Positions 45,501 to 55,844 are shown, counted from the first letter of the stretch. The stretch: DNA of 64,000 bases from Clusia tigrina (GCA_920105625.2 OV050032.1:76985879-77049878), one strand, 5' to 3'. A program made the numbers and translations. The notes: generated by a model from the sequence alone, not told the origin.

Positions 45501-46265
45501 TTTGGCGGACCCGTTAAAAGGGAAATGTAACAAAATCGCGTATTTCTTAAGTATAATAAATACTATAAATAATGATATAAATTATATCAGCAGAGATGAA
45601 ATTAAGAAACTAATGAAAGAGAAGATACAGTATCAAGAGGAAGATTTGAACAATTATATTCCTATTTTAGAGACAGTAGTAAATCGCTTTAAAACACAAA
45701 TCATAATAACCGAGCAGAAAGATACTACAGTCACAGAAATATTTGGTAACAGGAGAACTATCATTGATAGAGAGGATAATAAAGTTTAAGAAATAATAAA
45801 GTTTTAAATATTTTGAGGAGAGAAATTGCAAAAGAAAAAGTAGGAGTGTATTCTGAGCTAGGGCATATAAAGATACAAAAATTAATCGTAAATGAATTTT
45901 CAAATATTAACCAAATAAAATTTGTAAAATAGTAATTTTTTGCTAAGGACATAGAAGACAAACACATTTAACAAACAGACAGCACTTCTCCATAAAAAAG
46001 AAAACGGTCATCGCTACATATTTAGGAATAAAAACGAAAATATATAACCCTAAACTTGATGAAATTTTCCACAAAATTATAAATAATGCGACACCTGCTT
46101 AGCAGCAAAATACGATAGTAATCCTATTAGAAGCAAGTTTCATATAACCGAAACCCGATCCACTACTAATGAAATAGTTCATGTTGATGGGTTCCACAAA
46201 TGGGGTATCAAAATAATCGAGGCAAAAACAGTACAAGTCATATACACTAAAAAAGGAAGTATATC
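45490..46265 (+). pseudogene. pol: Decayed errantivirus pol (integrase region)
   Basis: AT-rich and heavily decayed. A 95-codon frame (45502-45789) looks like the pol linker upstream of integrase in 17.6/Tom-type elements, but this is weak. Better evidence is at 46040-46200, where three-frame reading gives YNPKLDEIFHKI, AAKYDSNPIRSKFHITET and EIVHVDGF, resembling the integrase zinc region and the first catalytic aspartate of that group. Many stops. A different lineage from the array element. Confidence 0.45.
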
Positions 46266-46309
46266 CCTGTGAATATCTTTTTGAATAATAAGAAATCGCT
46301 CTTGTCAAT

Positions 46310-46540
46310 GAAGCTAAATACATGCCTATTGTAATAGATAAAAAATTTACCTGGAAACCTATTATAATCTGCAAACGAAATCTAATAAAATACAAATTTA
46401 CTGGATCCTCAGTAAGAACTCAAGATTGTAAAAATCTTCAAACCATAGTAAATGCACCCTGGTATATAATCAATGAGCACCTCAAACGGGATCTCAACAT
46501 CTCTACCGTAAAGGGCGACATAAAAATAAGCAGATAACAT
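46310..46540 (+). pseudogene. Jockey-type LINE RT C-terminal scrap
   Basis: A 71-codon frame (46322-46537) contains IDKKFTWKPIIICKRN and TIVNAPWYIINEHLKRDLNI. These align with the thumb region of Jockey-clade RT (LDKKLTW, TIVNAPWYV..RDLNIPTV), from family knowledge. No other part of that LINE is nearby. Confidence 0.6.
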
Positions 46541-46624
46541 CAAACCGCCATTTTCTATGTAAACTACTAAATAAGCTCTTAATTTGTAATTCAATCACAA
46601 AATACTGTTACATATTGTTCAAAA

Positions 46625-46975
46625 ATGTATAAGGAAGGCAATGCCCTGAAATTTAGATCTGGATCTCTTCCAGCCTGGGAACTAAAGCCATCATCCCTTG
46701 TTTTAAATTTAACCCACCATCCAAGAGAACAAACACACACTTCTACATATAGATATTTATTTTTTCATATAAGTCAACCATACAAAAAATCCGGGTTGCT
46801 TTTTATAAATATATACGGACGGGTCAAAAACAAAGGATACAACATCATTCTCTGTGGTCAGAGAAGATGGGTCGATTATCAACTTTGTCTGCTGTTTAAT
46901 TTTTGCTCAGTATTTACTCTTGAAGCTGTACTGCACGCAACAACTTTCGCTCGTGATTTCCAGCGGCTACATTAA
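46625..46975 (+). pseudogene. I-type LINE RNase H scrap
   Basis: The first part reads FRSGSLPAWELKPSSLVLNL; from 46808 another frame gives IYTDGSKTKDTTSFSVVRED, then CSVFTLEA in a third. This is the start of a LINE RNase H domain (the TDGSK aspartate and the SVFTxEA glutamate region) with at least two frame changes. A fragment only. Confidence 0.5.
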
Positions 46976-46999
46976 AAATTATAAAAGTCTTCGACACAA

Positions 47000-47945
47000 G
47001 GACCAACCTAAATTTGTCAAGAAAAATTTACATAATGTACATACAAGCAATGTTAAAAGACCATTTACATTTTCAGGCGATCATATTTCTGTTACTGATA
47101 ACAAACACAGAGGACTTTCTACAAGTGAACCAGATCAGCTCTAATACGGGATACATTATAGTTCGACTAAGAGGGGTACAGATAGTTAATAATACATCTA
47201 CGGTTTTACATATCGTTGATACTAAGGAAATCGAAAATTTTATAAACATTTTAGATAAAAATATAGGAAATGTGAACTTAATGAATAAGGATTTGTTAAA
47301 AGGAAATATGGGTGCCTCAGGGTAAATTGAGATGTTTTACCCCAATTAACATAACAGGAAGAATTGTGGTTTACTCAATCTCGTATGATGTGTACAAAAA
47401 TGGGGTTATGGCACTATGGGCGATGATGATTGAGAAGAAATAAGGTCAAATAACATCTAAAACTAATCGATAAAAATAACCATAACGTAGTACAGTACTT
47501 CAAAGAGCCAAATAGAAATAAATGAACACTTTAAGGAAAGTATTGACATTCTAAAAACGACCCTTGAATACAGTTCAAAACCTTGAACGACTGTAATAAT
47601 AAAAATATTAAACGCATTTTATCCGTTAAAGACATGATCAATAACACGTCGTAGCCCATAATCAAGATGGAAAGGAAGCTCACCAAGTTCGGAATGAAAA
47701 TTATGGTTAATCTAACAGACTCCATACTGTTTTAATCGGAACGCTATAATAACATTACCGATGAAACTATAGAAGAATTTTCAAATGGAAGCTATTACCT
47801 GCACAACATCTGTGGAGAGAATCCTAAAGATTACAAGTTGGAAGTACGAACAGATTTAAATTATGAAGAAGAAAATCAGTCATCACCTTTTTTTATGAAA
47901 AAATTATACAAAAACATAATCTATATTCTCTTTATTTCAAATTAG
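47000..47945 (+). pseudogene. env: Decayed errantivirus env scraps
   Basis: Frame 47014-47325 carries a hydrophobic stretch followed by GYIIVRLRGVQIVNNTSTVLHIVDTKEIE, resembling the N-terminal region of Env in 17.6/Tom-type errantiviruses. A second piece (about 47750-47945) contains FSNGSYYLHNICGE and a hydrophobic end, like the region before the Env membrane anchor. The stretch between is AT-rich with stops. Together with 45490-46265 it may be one old insertion. No intact gene. Confidence 0.4.
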
Positions 47946-48184
47946 TTTTTAACATTTCTTTTCCATTTTTATATTATATTTTTCAAATAGTCTTTTTTCA
48001 GCATTTTCTATTACGAGTATATGTTCTGCTCCTTGGAAAATATTGTTCGTTTGCCGTCTTTGTTATACAACAAATAAAATACTTTAATATATGATTGTTT
48101 CATTTTTTACAAGCAAAGCATAAGATTTTATGATCATAAGTTTTATTTGCCTGATAAAGTATTAATTTATTTACTTGCGTCGAC
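47946..48184. other. No recognisable feature (AT-rich)
   Basis: AT-rich spacer after the env scraps. Nothing recognised. Confidence 0.35.
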
Positions 48185-48267
48185 GGGCGCACAATAGATC
48201 AAGTTGGTCGCAGTGCATAAAGGCCTTAGCCTAACCCGTACAACCATTACCATTACCATTACCTGCG
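48185..48267 (+). repeat. LOA/I-type LINE 3' tail fragment
   Basis: Plus-strand copy of the array LINE 3' end: AATAGATCAAGTTGGTCGCA, GCATAAAGGCCTTAGCCTAA and a CCATTA repeat tail ending at about 48267. It matches unit 3 (31921-32000), including the 18 bp missing from units 1 and 2. Only about 80 bp, so a severely 5'-truncated insertion or a rearranged end. Confidence 0.75.
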
Positions 48268-48747
48268 ATAAATTGATATGCATTGATGTGATGTGTTTAT
48301 ATGTATTAAGTTAATTTTTTTGAATGCAATGTTTTGTGGTATTTTTGACGTTTAGTGCTATTGTTTTCCTTTGTTACAAATTCGAAACTTTATTTAATTT
48401 TTTTGTGGTTTATTTCAGTTTTATTAATGACAAAATTATACTGAAAGATTTTACTTTTGTTAAGAGAAATGAATCAATTATTGCATTGTTCTATAAACTA
48501 GCTTAATTAAATGTAGCCTGTTATTGTAGAGTAACGCTACTCAGTAATTCCATTTTGTTACGTATGTATATACACAATGGTGGAAATGGCATATACAAGA
48601 AAAATAAAGTAATGCAAAATAATATATATTTTCGTTCTGTATATATAATTATAATTACCAATAAACAGCGTGTTAAAAACATTTGTCTATTAAATTTATT
48701 GAGCAATTGGATTGTTCTCATAGAGTTTCTTAAAAATTTACCATACA
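48268..48747. other. No recognisable feature between LINE tail and LTR
   Basis: AT-rich. No polypurine tract precedes the LTR at 48748, so this is not the internal 3' end of an element; the LTR reads as a 5' LTR. Confidence 0.4.
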
Positions 48748-49725
48748 AGTTAGTGGGGTGCATTGTGGCTTTCCACCGGCACGTCATGTGCGCGTAAAAG
48801 TTGTCGATCAGCTCTACGCTTCATGTGCCCATACAAAGCCCGTACAAGTTTTCGATCCATCAGCGTCAACTTTTGCTTGCGCGTGCAAGACGTCCGTCCA
48901 TCTCGTGCGTGCAAGTTGTCTGTCTGTCCGTCCACCATGCGCGTGTGGGACATCCATCGTTCAATGCACCTCGCTCTAAGGTATTCGCAACGGTCAGACT
49001 TCCGCCCCAAAGCACCCAAACGACGGTGCTGCAGTTCAATTACCTGCATTTCGCTGATTCTGCATCGATCAAGTGCATTCGGTGAAATCGACCGCGATCG
49101 GTCGATGCACCGGAAAGCGAAAATGGTGGGAACCCAAACTGTGGGAGCGTTGATGTTTGCTGTCGCGACACTTTAGGTCACGTAGGCCTCCGAACCGAGG
49201 CTTCGTGACAAACTCAGAATTAGAGAATAGTTCAGTTCAATTGGGAGTTAGAAAGAATACGGTTGGGCGGCTAAAACCAGTAAATTAAACATTTAAATAA
49301 TAATAAAAATTGGAATTGTGAATTCTAGCTGGTTGTTTAAATAGTAAAATAAAATTGGAATTGTGAATTAAATTAAATTCAAAATAATAAAATGAAATTG
49401 TAAAGTCGAAATAATAAACTAAATTGTGAACTATTTCTAAACACATTAGTGAATAAAAATCTAATTGTTATCAAATAACTGTTTTGATTGACGATCGCCG
49501 CTGTCGCTGTGACACCTTCCTTCACCGTCAGACCGCACGCCTTAGCGTTCGCAGGACTGACGCGTCTGGCCTAGCCAGCAGCAGGAACAGGTAAGGTATT
49601 AATTATAATTCATCAACCGCCGCATTTGCAACACTGCCTTCCTCCGCGGTCAGACCGCACGCCTTAGCGTTCGCAGGACTGACGCGTCTGGTCTAGCCAG
49701 CAGCAGGAAGAGCTAATCTATTAAT
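48748..49725 (+). repeat. Plus-strand LTR of the array errantivirus family (978 bp)
   Basis: Starts AGTTAGTGGGG and ends CTATTAAT directly before a primer-binding site, so it is a 5' LTR on the plus strand. It is homologous over its length to the minus-strand LTR at 29539-30406, but about 110 bp longer. A segment with GGTCAGACCGCACGCCTTAG...GCAGGACTGACGCGTCTGG is present twice (about 49519-49584 and 49640-49707), separated by unrelated bases. Confidence 0.8.
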
Positions 49726-49743
49726 TGGCGCCCGAGCAGGGAC
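49726..49743 (+). promoter_or_regulatory. Primer-binding site after the plus-strand LTR
   Basis: TGGCGCCCGAGCAGGGAC, identical to the site at 29521-29538 (minus) and at 55827-55844. Homology to the array leader continues to about 49825 and then stops, so the rest of this element is a different variant or another sequence. Confidence 0.75.
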
Positions 49744-49825
49744 CGCGAAAAAGAGAGAGGTTTTAGTGCAGCCAAATATAGGCGGTGCACGGACTACCTT
49801 GACCGGTAGGGCCATTTAAAACCAT

Positions 49826-51313
49826 CTGAACAGGGTCATCAGTAGAAGGGTAATCTGGTCGTAGCATTCGGTGCCTGGTACATCAGTATACCAAACCGAA
49901 TAGACTCCCAGGTTTGCCTTTTGAGGTGAGTGATCGAAACATTCCTCATTTTTTAATAGTTTTTTAATTATATTTTAAATTAGCTGTTAAATTCTGTGCA
50001 GTGCGGTCTATTTATTTATTCACAGTGCGTAATCGGGTTAAGTGTTTAACTTGAACTTTGAAGTTATTTGGATAGTGATATTCGGCTGCGTCAGATAAGT
50101 TGTAGTGGAATAGCATTGTACATGTGTATATTGTTGGTGTACTTTATTATTATTCTCATCATATTTTAAAAATTTTCTTTTCTGGCAACAGATTTTCTAT
50201 ACTTACCTTTTGATTCGTCAATTCCCAGTATCATTCAAACTTTTCTGCTAGGATTGTTTGACAGGTGTCACGGGTTCGGTCCTGTGCTATTGTTTTTATT
50301 TTTTTATTTTTGTGTACTCATTTTAGGCACTCATAGTTTTATTTTTATTCTTTCTTACTAAAACAGCCGGTTTTTTAAAAATATTTTGGCTATCGATTTA
50401 TGTTTATATTTTTTGGCTGTAATTCAAATTGCTATAAAATTCTTCTGTTGTAGATTTGAGAATTTAATTTTAAAATTTTGTTCTGTAATGACTTGCACTA
50501 AGAAGGGCGCCAACGTCCAAATTTGTAAGAGCACTTTGTAGTGTGCTAGCTATGTGATGTTGCCAGAGACTTGGCATCGGTGCAAACAAAGTTTGACGAA
50601 TGTCAACATTTTTTTTCATTGTTGAAGTGCATGGAAGATAATGTAGTTTCTCCTAAGCGAAAGCGTGATAAGCCTGTTTTGCGAGGCGCTAAATGTGATT
50701 GCATCAGCTACTAAGTCTGGGCTTTCTCTTAAGCATTCTCTTAAGACTACTGTTTCCGATACGCTAACAAAGCCTGTTCAGGATAAGCCATCCGCTGGAA
50801 TTCTGCTAGTTAATGAATAAATTCTCCGAAATTGTCTAACTTGGCTATTCCGGCTGATAACAATCTATTACACAGTGTCTCGACTAGCTATAATTCATGG
50901 CAATGTTCATGTTCATGTCAGAGTTGCTTATGGGTGTCAGAATATGAAGTGGGCAAATTATGTTAAAGCATTTCATTTTTTACATGGCTTTGAACAGTAA
51001 ACAACAGAGATGAGTTCTCGCATTGAATGCATTAAGAGAGTTAAAAAAACTGCAATTAGAAATTGAACAGTTTGTAATTGCACAAACACTCAAATTCTCG
51101 ATAAATAATTATTAAATTAATTATTTCGGTTCTATTAAATTTAATTTGTGCCATTTTTAAAAAGACAAATGTTAAAATTGAGTGAAAGTTCAAATTTATG
51201 TCAGTGTTTCTGGCAGAACTGCTGTTGTGAGTTAGAATCAAGCTACCTACGCGTAGTTGACTCACAGCACCGGCTTCTATTAAATTCATTAAGAAAGCAC
51301 ATATTTTTAGGGT
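49826..51313. other. Unassigned sequence after the LTR leader
   Basis: About 1.5 kb, with no frame longer than 80 codons. A possible splice donor (GAGGTGAGT) lies near 49925. Around 50485-50600 a broken frame has several cysteines and a WHRC, vaguely like a zinc finger of a LINE ORF1, too weak to call. The rest is AT-rich. Confidence 0.35.
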
Positions 51314-51704
51314 GTAAGTATTGTAAGTAACTAGAATTTATGCATTAATAATGATGTAAACTTTTAGGGTGTCACAGTTCCGCAGTCAAGCTGACGAGGG
51401 GCATTTAGAATGCACCGACAACACTTTTACTTTTAGTAGATCAGGGCTTGACCAACTGACATCAAATAACAATTGCGAAACTGGAACACCAGAAAGGTCA
51501 GTTTTTGTATTGTAATTGTGAATTGTAAATAGTATATAAGAATTAGTGTTTTAAGAATAAATCTTCTTGTTGTTTTAAACCCAAAATAGTGCAGTGCTTA
51601 TTTAAGAAAGTGATGTAGGCTTACAGGTTCCCGCGCAGGACAAGCCGCGAGAGGACATTCCAGAGGACGTTCCCGAGGACAAGCAGATAAGGACCCCGAC
51701 ATTT
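51314..51704 (+). repeat. Probable LTR (3' part) of another errantivirus-like element
   Basis: Called because a tRNA-Ser-type primer site follows directly and an AATAAA-type signal lies at about 51557. The left limit is uncertain; TGTAAG near 51314 and CTTACA near 51625 are a possible alternative pair of ends. No second copy is seen in the window. Confidence 0.35.
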
Positions 51705-51722
51705 TGGCGCAGCCGGTCTAAA
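51705..51722 (+). promoter_or_regulatory. tRNA-Ser-type primer-binding site
   Basis: TGGCGCAGCCGGTCTAAA. The first bases fit the TGGCGCAGTCGG primer site of 17.6/297-type elements, primed by tRNA-Ser, with one difference. Some 80-110 bp further is an ATG followed by a possible splice donor (ATGGTGAGT, near 51825). It might belong to the same lineage as the decayed pol and env at 45490-47945, but the order does not fit one intact element. Confidence 0.4.
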
Positions 51723-51839
51723 GGACCTACAGGAGGAATCCCAGGGCAAGGAACCCTGTAGCAGGGAAGCATCCTGCAACACACTAGAAGTATTACCCAG
51801 GGCGAAGATGTCATCAGACAATATAATGGTGAGTAGAAT

Positions 51840-52990
51840 GTATAGTAGCGTAATTTAAGTAGATACTTCTGCGACCCTGAAGGCGCCGTAGCGCTGGTCA
51901 AAGAAGTCGCAACATATAGGCGCGTTTGCGCTGTTGTACGCAGCTTTGTATGGGCAACCATAAACCGTCAGTATGATCGGACGGTCTATGTATGTTCGTC
52001 CTAGCTGTGAGGATTTTTTTTTTGTAGGGGATTCGTGTTTGGTTGTCGATAGGGACATTTATATTGTTTATTAAATTGTTTTAATTGTTTTCAAATTGAT
52101 CTGAATATTTGACATTAGCTGTGTTTCTTTCAACGCAAGTCTGAATAAAACGCCCGCTTATACATACAAATGGACCGCTTAGTTAAGACAAGGTGCTTGT
52201 ATGCGCTTAAAGTTTAGCACGTCAAACAGAAGTGCTGCCAAAACCATTTTGTTTTCTATTGTGAACGAGAAACAGAGTAAACCAAGAATTAAGCCTTGTA
52301 ATTATATAAAAAGCTGTCATATAAAATGGATAACAAAAAAATAGGTTTGTAAATAATTTAATAACTTTTAATTTAAATTAAAAATGAAAGTGAAACTAAC
52401 TTATAAATTTATTTATTAATAATCTAATTACAATTAAAATTATAATTAAACAAAAGCACTAGCTGCCAGGGCTATCGGCTTATTAATATTTTGATTGATT
52501 GAAATAAATTGAAATTGTTGTTTTTTGTGTTCAATAGCAAACGGAAGCGATGGAGTAGACAGGAGACATTGGGGCTGCTGAGATGCTACCAGGCGCGTAC
52601 GGAGGAATTTGAATTTTTAAATTTTATGTTATTAATTTTAAGTAACTGAAAATGTACCTGTTTATTGCGTGAAATATTTTTCTCATTAAATAAATTTTTC
52701 AATAAATTAAGAAAACCATTTTTTAAATGAAGTTTAAATTTATTTAATGCCAAATATAGGTTAATTTTGTTTTCTAACAAAGCATGAATAAATTGAAAAA
52801 AGATTTTAAATTCGTTTTTTATAATTAATGTTTTGAAAATTTATTTAATTGTGCTTCTTCGGTTGAACAATAGAAGATACACGTTCTGATCTTGCACCTA
52901 TTAACCTTACTCGTTTTAATTATACTTGTAATAGAATTCGTCAAGTTGCATAGTTGCAAATAAAGTACATTAAAAGATATAATAAGTGTT
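51840..52990. other. About 1.1 kb AT-rich, no recognised feature
   Basis: No coding signature, no clear repeat. The right end abuts or includes the BEL/Pao 3' LTR, whose start on the minus strand is at about 53013. Confidence 0.4.
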
Positions 52991-53012
52991 ACTAATAATT
53001 AGTGTTTCGAAC

Positions 53013-53030
53013 ATTCCGGCCCCTCTTGAA
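53013..53030 (-). promoter_or_regulatory. BEL/Pao polypurine tract and 3' LTR start
   Basis: On the minus strand a purine-rich AAGAGGGGCCGGAA (53014-53027) is followed by TGTTCGAAACACTAATTATT from 53013 downward. TGTTCG-type starts are common in BEL/Pao LTRs. The other end of the LTR cannot be placed and the 5' LTR is not recognised in the window. Confidence 0.5.
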
Positions 53031-53105
53031 AGCCTCACTTTCAAACGTCTAAAAACAGGGGGCACAGTTTGACAACAGGTCGTTTGTACGATCCCTTAGC
53101 TGTAC

Positions 53106-53936
53106 TCACAGAGACCACTCGAACAAGTCCATCAGATCCTGGGTGCAGCTGCGTGATTCTTCCAATTGACCAAAGTGCCATTGAATCTGCTGTTCCGATA
53201 ACTTCCTGGTGATGTCATCTTGTGCTGTAGTTGTGTTCAACAACTGATAGAGGTCTCGTAGTTGCTGGTTGGCCCCTACGAAATTGGTACCATTGTCGGA
53301 GTACATGTGCAAAGGTTTACCACGCCTGGCGATGAATCGGCGCAGAGATGCAATGAATGCCGCACTGGATAATTCGGTGACCAGTTCGATGTGGACAGCT
53401 TTCGTGACAAGACACACGAATAGTGCGATCCAGCTTTTGTAAAGTCGAGAGCCGCGTCCCTTCCACGAGCGTACCTGAATTGGACCTGCGAAGTCAACTC
53501 CGGTATTTAAAAATGCACAGCCAGGATCCAGGCGATGCGATGGAATATTTCCCATCTGTTGTTGATGCGGTATGCCACGTTGTCGCATGCAAGATGTGCA
53601 CTTGAAGAGACACTGCTTTATAACGTATGTAGCGTTTGGTATCCAGTAGCGGAGTCCCAATAGGTAATGGAGCTGCCGGTTTCCAGCGTGCAAATACCGG
53701 ACGTGATACTCTCTTACGATGAGCTTCGTCAGTTGATGATCCTTTTTTAGAATCAGGGGATGCTTCTGGTCGTAGCTGACATTTGCATTCACAATTCTGC
53801 CACCAACTCTCAGCAAGCCATTGTCATCAATGAATGGCGAAAGAGGCGACAATTTGCTCGATGCTGGTAATTGATTACCTTGGGTACGACTTCGCAGCTC
53901 GGACGCGTATGATGCCGTCTGTGCTTTCTTCACCAA
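53106..53936 (-). pseudogene. pol: BEL/Pao integrase, catalytic glutamate region deleted
   Basis: Integrase part of the minus-strand BEL/Pao element. It has the zinc region (HVRYLHAGNRQLHYLL, CTSCMRQRG) and core aspartates (NTGVDFAGPIQVRSW, SDNGTNFVGANQQL). The frame reads QIQWHF, then jumps: the expected region with FGGLWEA, which supplies the catalytic glutamate, and much of the C-terminal domain are missing. The following bases encode, in another frame, GRITQLHPGSDGLVRVVSV, the conserved pol C-terminus. So a deletion of over 100 codons plus a frame change destroyed the enzyme, although 276 codons are open. Confidence 0.85.
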
Positions 53937-53957
53937 GACATTGTGTGCGTGATGTAG

Positions 53958-54336
53958 CTAGTGCGTTGTTAGAAACCCTGTTGTTGCGCAGAGTTTAGTC
54001 CTTTTGGCTTTGCAATTTGCCACAAGTCGGAGTAAAAGCGCAGTTATTCGTATTAGTTGCGTGTAATTCGAATACCGATCAATGATATCAATTTCGGACA
54101 CAATAAAGATGTGTGAAATGATTTCTTTCCGGTCTTCTAAGTCGATATCATCAGGCGGTGGTGGTGTGCGGTCGCACGAGATTGTTTGCTTCAAAACATT
54201 CGGCCCATTCCACCATAGTTGGTTGTTGAGAAGTTCTGCAGGCCATATGCCTCTGGTAGCGAGGTCTGCAGGATTCTGCTGCGATGGTATGTGACGCCAC
54301 TGTTCAGCAGGAATGATTTCGATTATTTGCGCTGTC
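53958..54336 (-). pseudogene. pol: BEL/Pao pol: end of RNase H and linker
   Basis: Reads IEIIPAEQWRHIPSQQNPADLATRGIWPAELLNNQLWWNGP, the usual BEL/Pao stretch after RNase H, then an acidic linker toward integrase. The upstream half of this domain is at 60037-60492, beyond the nested insertions. Both halves share the codons around AQI, because of the 13-bp target duplication. Confidence 0.85.
54324..54336. repeat. Left target duplication of the LINE fragment
   Basis: TATTTGCGCTGTC, repeated at 60037-60049. Between the two lie the LINE fragment and the Gag-only LTR element. Removing them joins the BEL/Pao RNase H frame. Confidence 0.85.
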
Positions 54337-54785
54337 TCTAAGGTCGTGGCATGTATCACTGGTGTAAGATCCAAAATCTTCTGTGGGAAATTTTGGCCCA
54401 CACCACAGGTGACAGAGTCACTAAATACACACAAACCCCATGAAGAACAGACCGAATAATTGCATCTTGGAAACGCCCACAATGCCAACCGAAACAACTG
54501 CAGTGAGAACCTAACGAAAAGAACTACAAGCATTGTAACCAATTAGCGCGGCCGTGGTAGGAGCGCAGATCAGCAGCAGCATATTAGACCAGTTGGAATA
54601 ATAGCAATTACAACAAAAAACCCGACCACCACAGCCAACGATCTTGCCAATCAGCGCAATGCTTACGAAGAGCGAGGAAAAACACAGCGACGAGGAATGC
54701 AACAAATACATGCAGGACAAGAGAAGGTGAGTGCACGAACTCAGCGGTGGAATTTGCCGAGTGCGCTCGCTCGGAAATCTTACAC

Positions 54786-54990
54786 CAACAACACGAAGAA
54801 ACGAGAGCGAAGCACAAGAGGGACAACGACAGAACAACCACCACGCCAACGACCAGCAAGCAGAAGGAGAAATACAAACGAAATGCTGGTTGTCAGTTTA
54901 ATTAAATATTTAACAACAACACGAAGAAACGAGAGCGAAGCACAAGAGGGAAATGCTGATTGTCAGTTAAATTAAATATTTAACAACAAC
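54786..54990. repeat. Duplicated blocks in U3 (5' LTR)
   Basis: CAACAACACGAAGAAACGAG and the next ~18 bases occur at 54786 and again at 54914. GAAATGCTGGTTGTCAG followed by a TTTAATTAAATATTTAACAAC-like stretch occurs at about 54879 and again at about 54950. The same duplication is in the 3' LTR, about 3865 bp further on. Confidence 0.8.
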
Positions 54991-55244
54991 AACACTACAG
55001 GATTCCGGACAGCGCTGCTGGCAGGCAACAATACTGCAGGCTAACCAGGGACCGTTGGAGTGAGGTGGCTGACCGCCAGAAGTTGAAGGTGGCCCAAGGG
55101 CAAAAGACGGCAACACCAACAAGCCTGACTGCAACAACAACAAGCCGGCCACAACAACAACAATCGACTACTGGCCAACGGAAGTAAAATCACACAACGG
55201 TGGCCTGCGAACAACAATATGTGTCAGCCGCTGCGACCTGGGAC

Positions 55245-55252
55245 TATATAAA
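55245..55252 (+). promoter_or_regulatory. TATA box of the 5' LTR
   Basis: TATATAAA in a GC-richer context, conserved in the 3' LTR at 59110-59117. A start site is expected about 30 bp downstream, near 55275-55285. That would place all four stem-loops in the transcribed R-U5 part, starting about 60 nt from the cap. Confidence 0.6.
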
Positions 55253-55339
55253 CCACGTAGCCCAGGCAGTAGGGCTCTTCGTCGATCACCAGCATCCTGA
55301 CTAGCAACAGCTCTACAAAGTACAATACGAACATAGAAA

Positions 55340-55593
55340 GCTTAGCAAGAACCTCTGGTTTTTAATCGTTTTCTTGCTAAGCCATACACAGACAGAGACT
55401 ACAGGGATTCAGTGAGAGCCTCTGGTTTTTAATCGTTCTCCCACTGAATCACTGAGACACATACGCAACCGAGACTTAGGGACTTAGAGGGAACCTCTGG
55501 TTTTTAATTGTTTTCCCCCTAAGTCATACGCCGTACAGAGACCATAGGAACTCAGTGAGAGCTTCTGGTTTTTAATCGTTCTCCCACTGAGTC
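55340..55593 (+). ncRNA. Four tandem stem-loops with a constant 19-nt loop (5' LTR)
   Basis: Hairpin 1: 55340-55351 pairs with 55371-55382 (12 of 12). Hairpin 2: 55406-55418 with 55438-55450 (12 of 13). Hairpin 3: 55481-55493 with 55513-55525 (12 of 13). Hairpin 4: 55549-55561 with 55581-55593 (11 of 13). The loop is CCTCTGGTTTTTAATCGTT in 1 and 2, with one substitution in 3 and one in 4. Stems differ between hairpins, but both arms change together (GCTTAGCAAGAA, GATTCAGTGAGAG, GACTTAGAGGGAA, AACTCAGTGAGAG). Spacing is 66-75 bp. This is the pattern of a selected RNA structure with a protein- or RNA-contacting loop. The function is unknown; packaging, dimerisation or leader translation are possible. 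Confidence 0.85.
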
Positions 55594-55719
55594 ACAGAGA
55601 CACATACTTACCGGGACGTAGAGACCGGAAAACAAGTATACATTAAACAAGTTATTTATACAAACATAGAATTAAGGAAATATAATTGTTTCGAGCAAGA
55701 GTTCACAATCATTATATTA

Positions 55720-55725
55720 AATAAA
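55720..55725 (+). terminator. Polyadenylation signal in the LTR
   Basis: AATAAA, about 100 bp before the LTR end and downstream of the stem-loops; in the 3' LTR it is at 59585-59590. If used, the R region contains the stem-loops, so they would be present at both ends of the RNA. Confidence 0.55.
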
Positions 55726-55826
55726 TACGCTATTATTAATATAGCTCGCAGGACTTTTATATTTTTCTGTACACGACCCCTGGAACCGCTGAGTTTTACC
55801 CCAGCTATAAAAAAGAGTCGTTACAG

Positions 55827-55844
55827 TGGCGCCCGAGCAGGGAC
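55827..55844 (+). promoter_or_regulatory. Primer-binding site of the Gag-only element
   Basis: TGGCGCCCGAGCAGGGAC, one base inside the LTR. It is identical to the primer site of the array errantivirus family (29521-29538, 49726-49743), so both families can use the same tRNA. Confidence 0.85.

Larger units (their letters stand above)
54363..55825 (+). repeat. 5' LTR of the Gag-only element (1463 bp)
   Basis: TGTAAGATCC...GAGTCGTTACA, with short inverted ends TGTAA/TTACA. U3 contains a CAA-rich region and duplicated blocks (54786-54990). Next are a TATA box (55245), four stem-loops (55340-55593), AATAAA (55720-55725) and a CCCC-rich 3' end shared with the solo LTR at 40399-41876. Open frames here on the minus strand (for example 54511-54849) are repeated in the other LTR and have no family match. 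Confidence 0.9.

Noticed and set aside
47014..47325. Intact secreted or membrane host protein
   Set aside because: Short, with env-like motifs and surrounded by decayed pol and LINE scraps; better explained as an old env fragment.
48185..48267. Internal env-flank fragment of the array errantivirus
   Set aside because: The shared sequence is the LINE 3' tail, as shown by the CCATTA repeat end and the motif shared with LINE C.
48763..49176. 137-codon plus-strand frame as a gene
   Set aside because: It lies wholly inside an LTR; its counterparts in the other LTRs are shorter and broken, and the sequence is low complexity.
54511..54849. Minus-strand frames in the Gag-only element LTR
   Set aside because: Repeated in both LTRs, no domain signature, antisense to CAA-rich U3.
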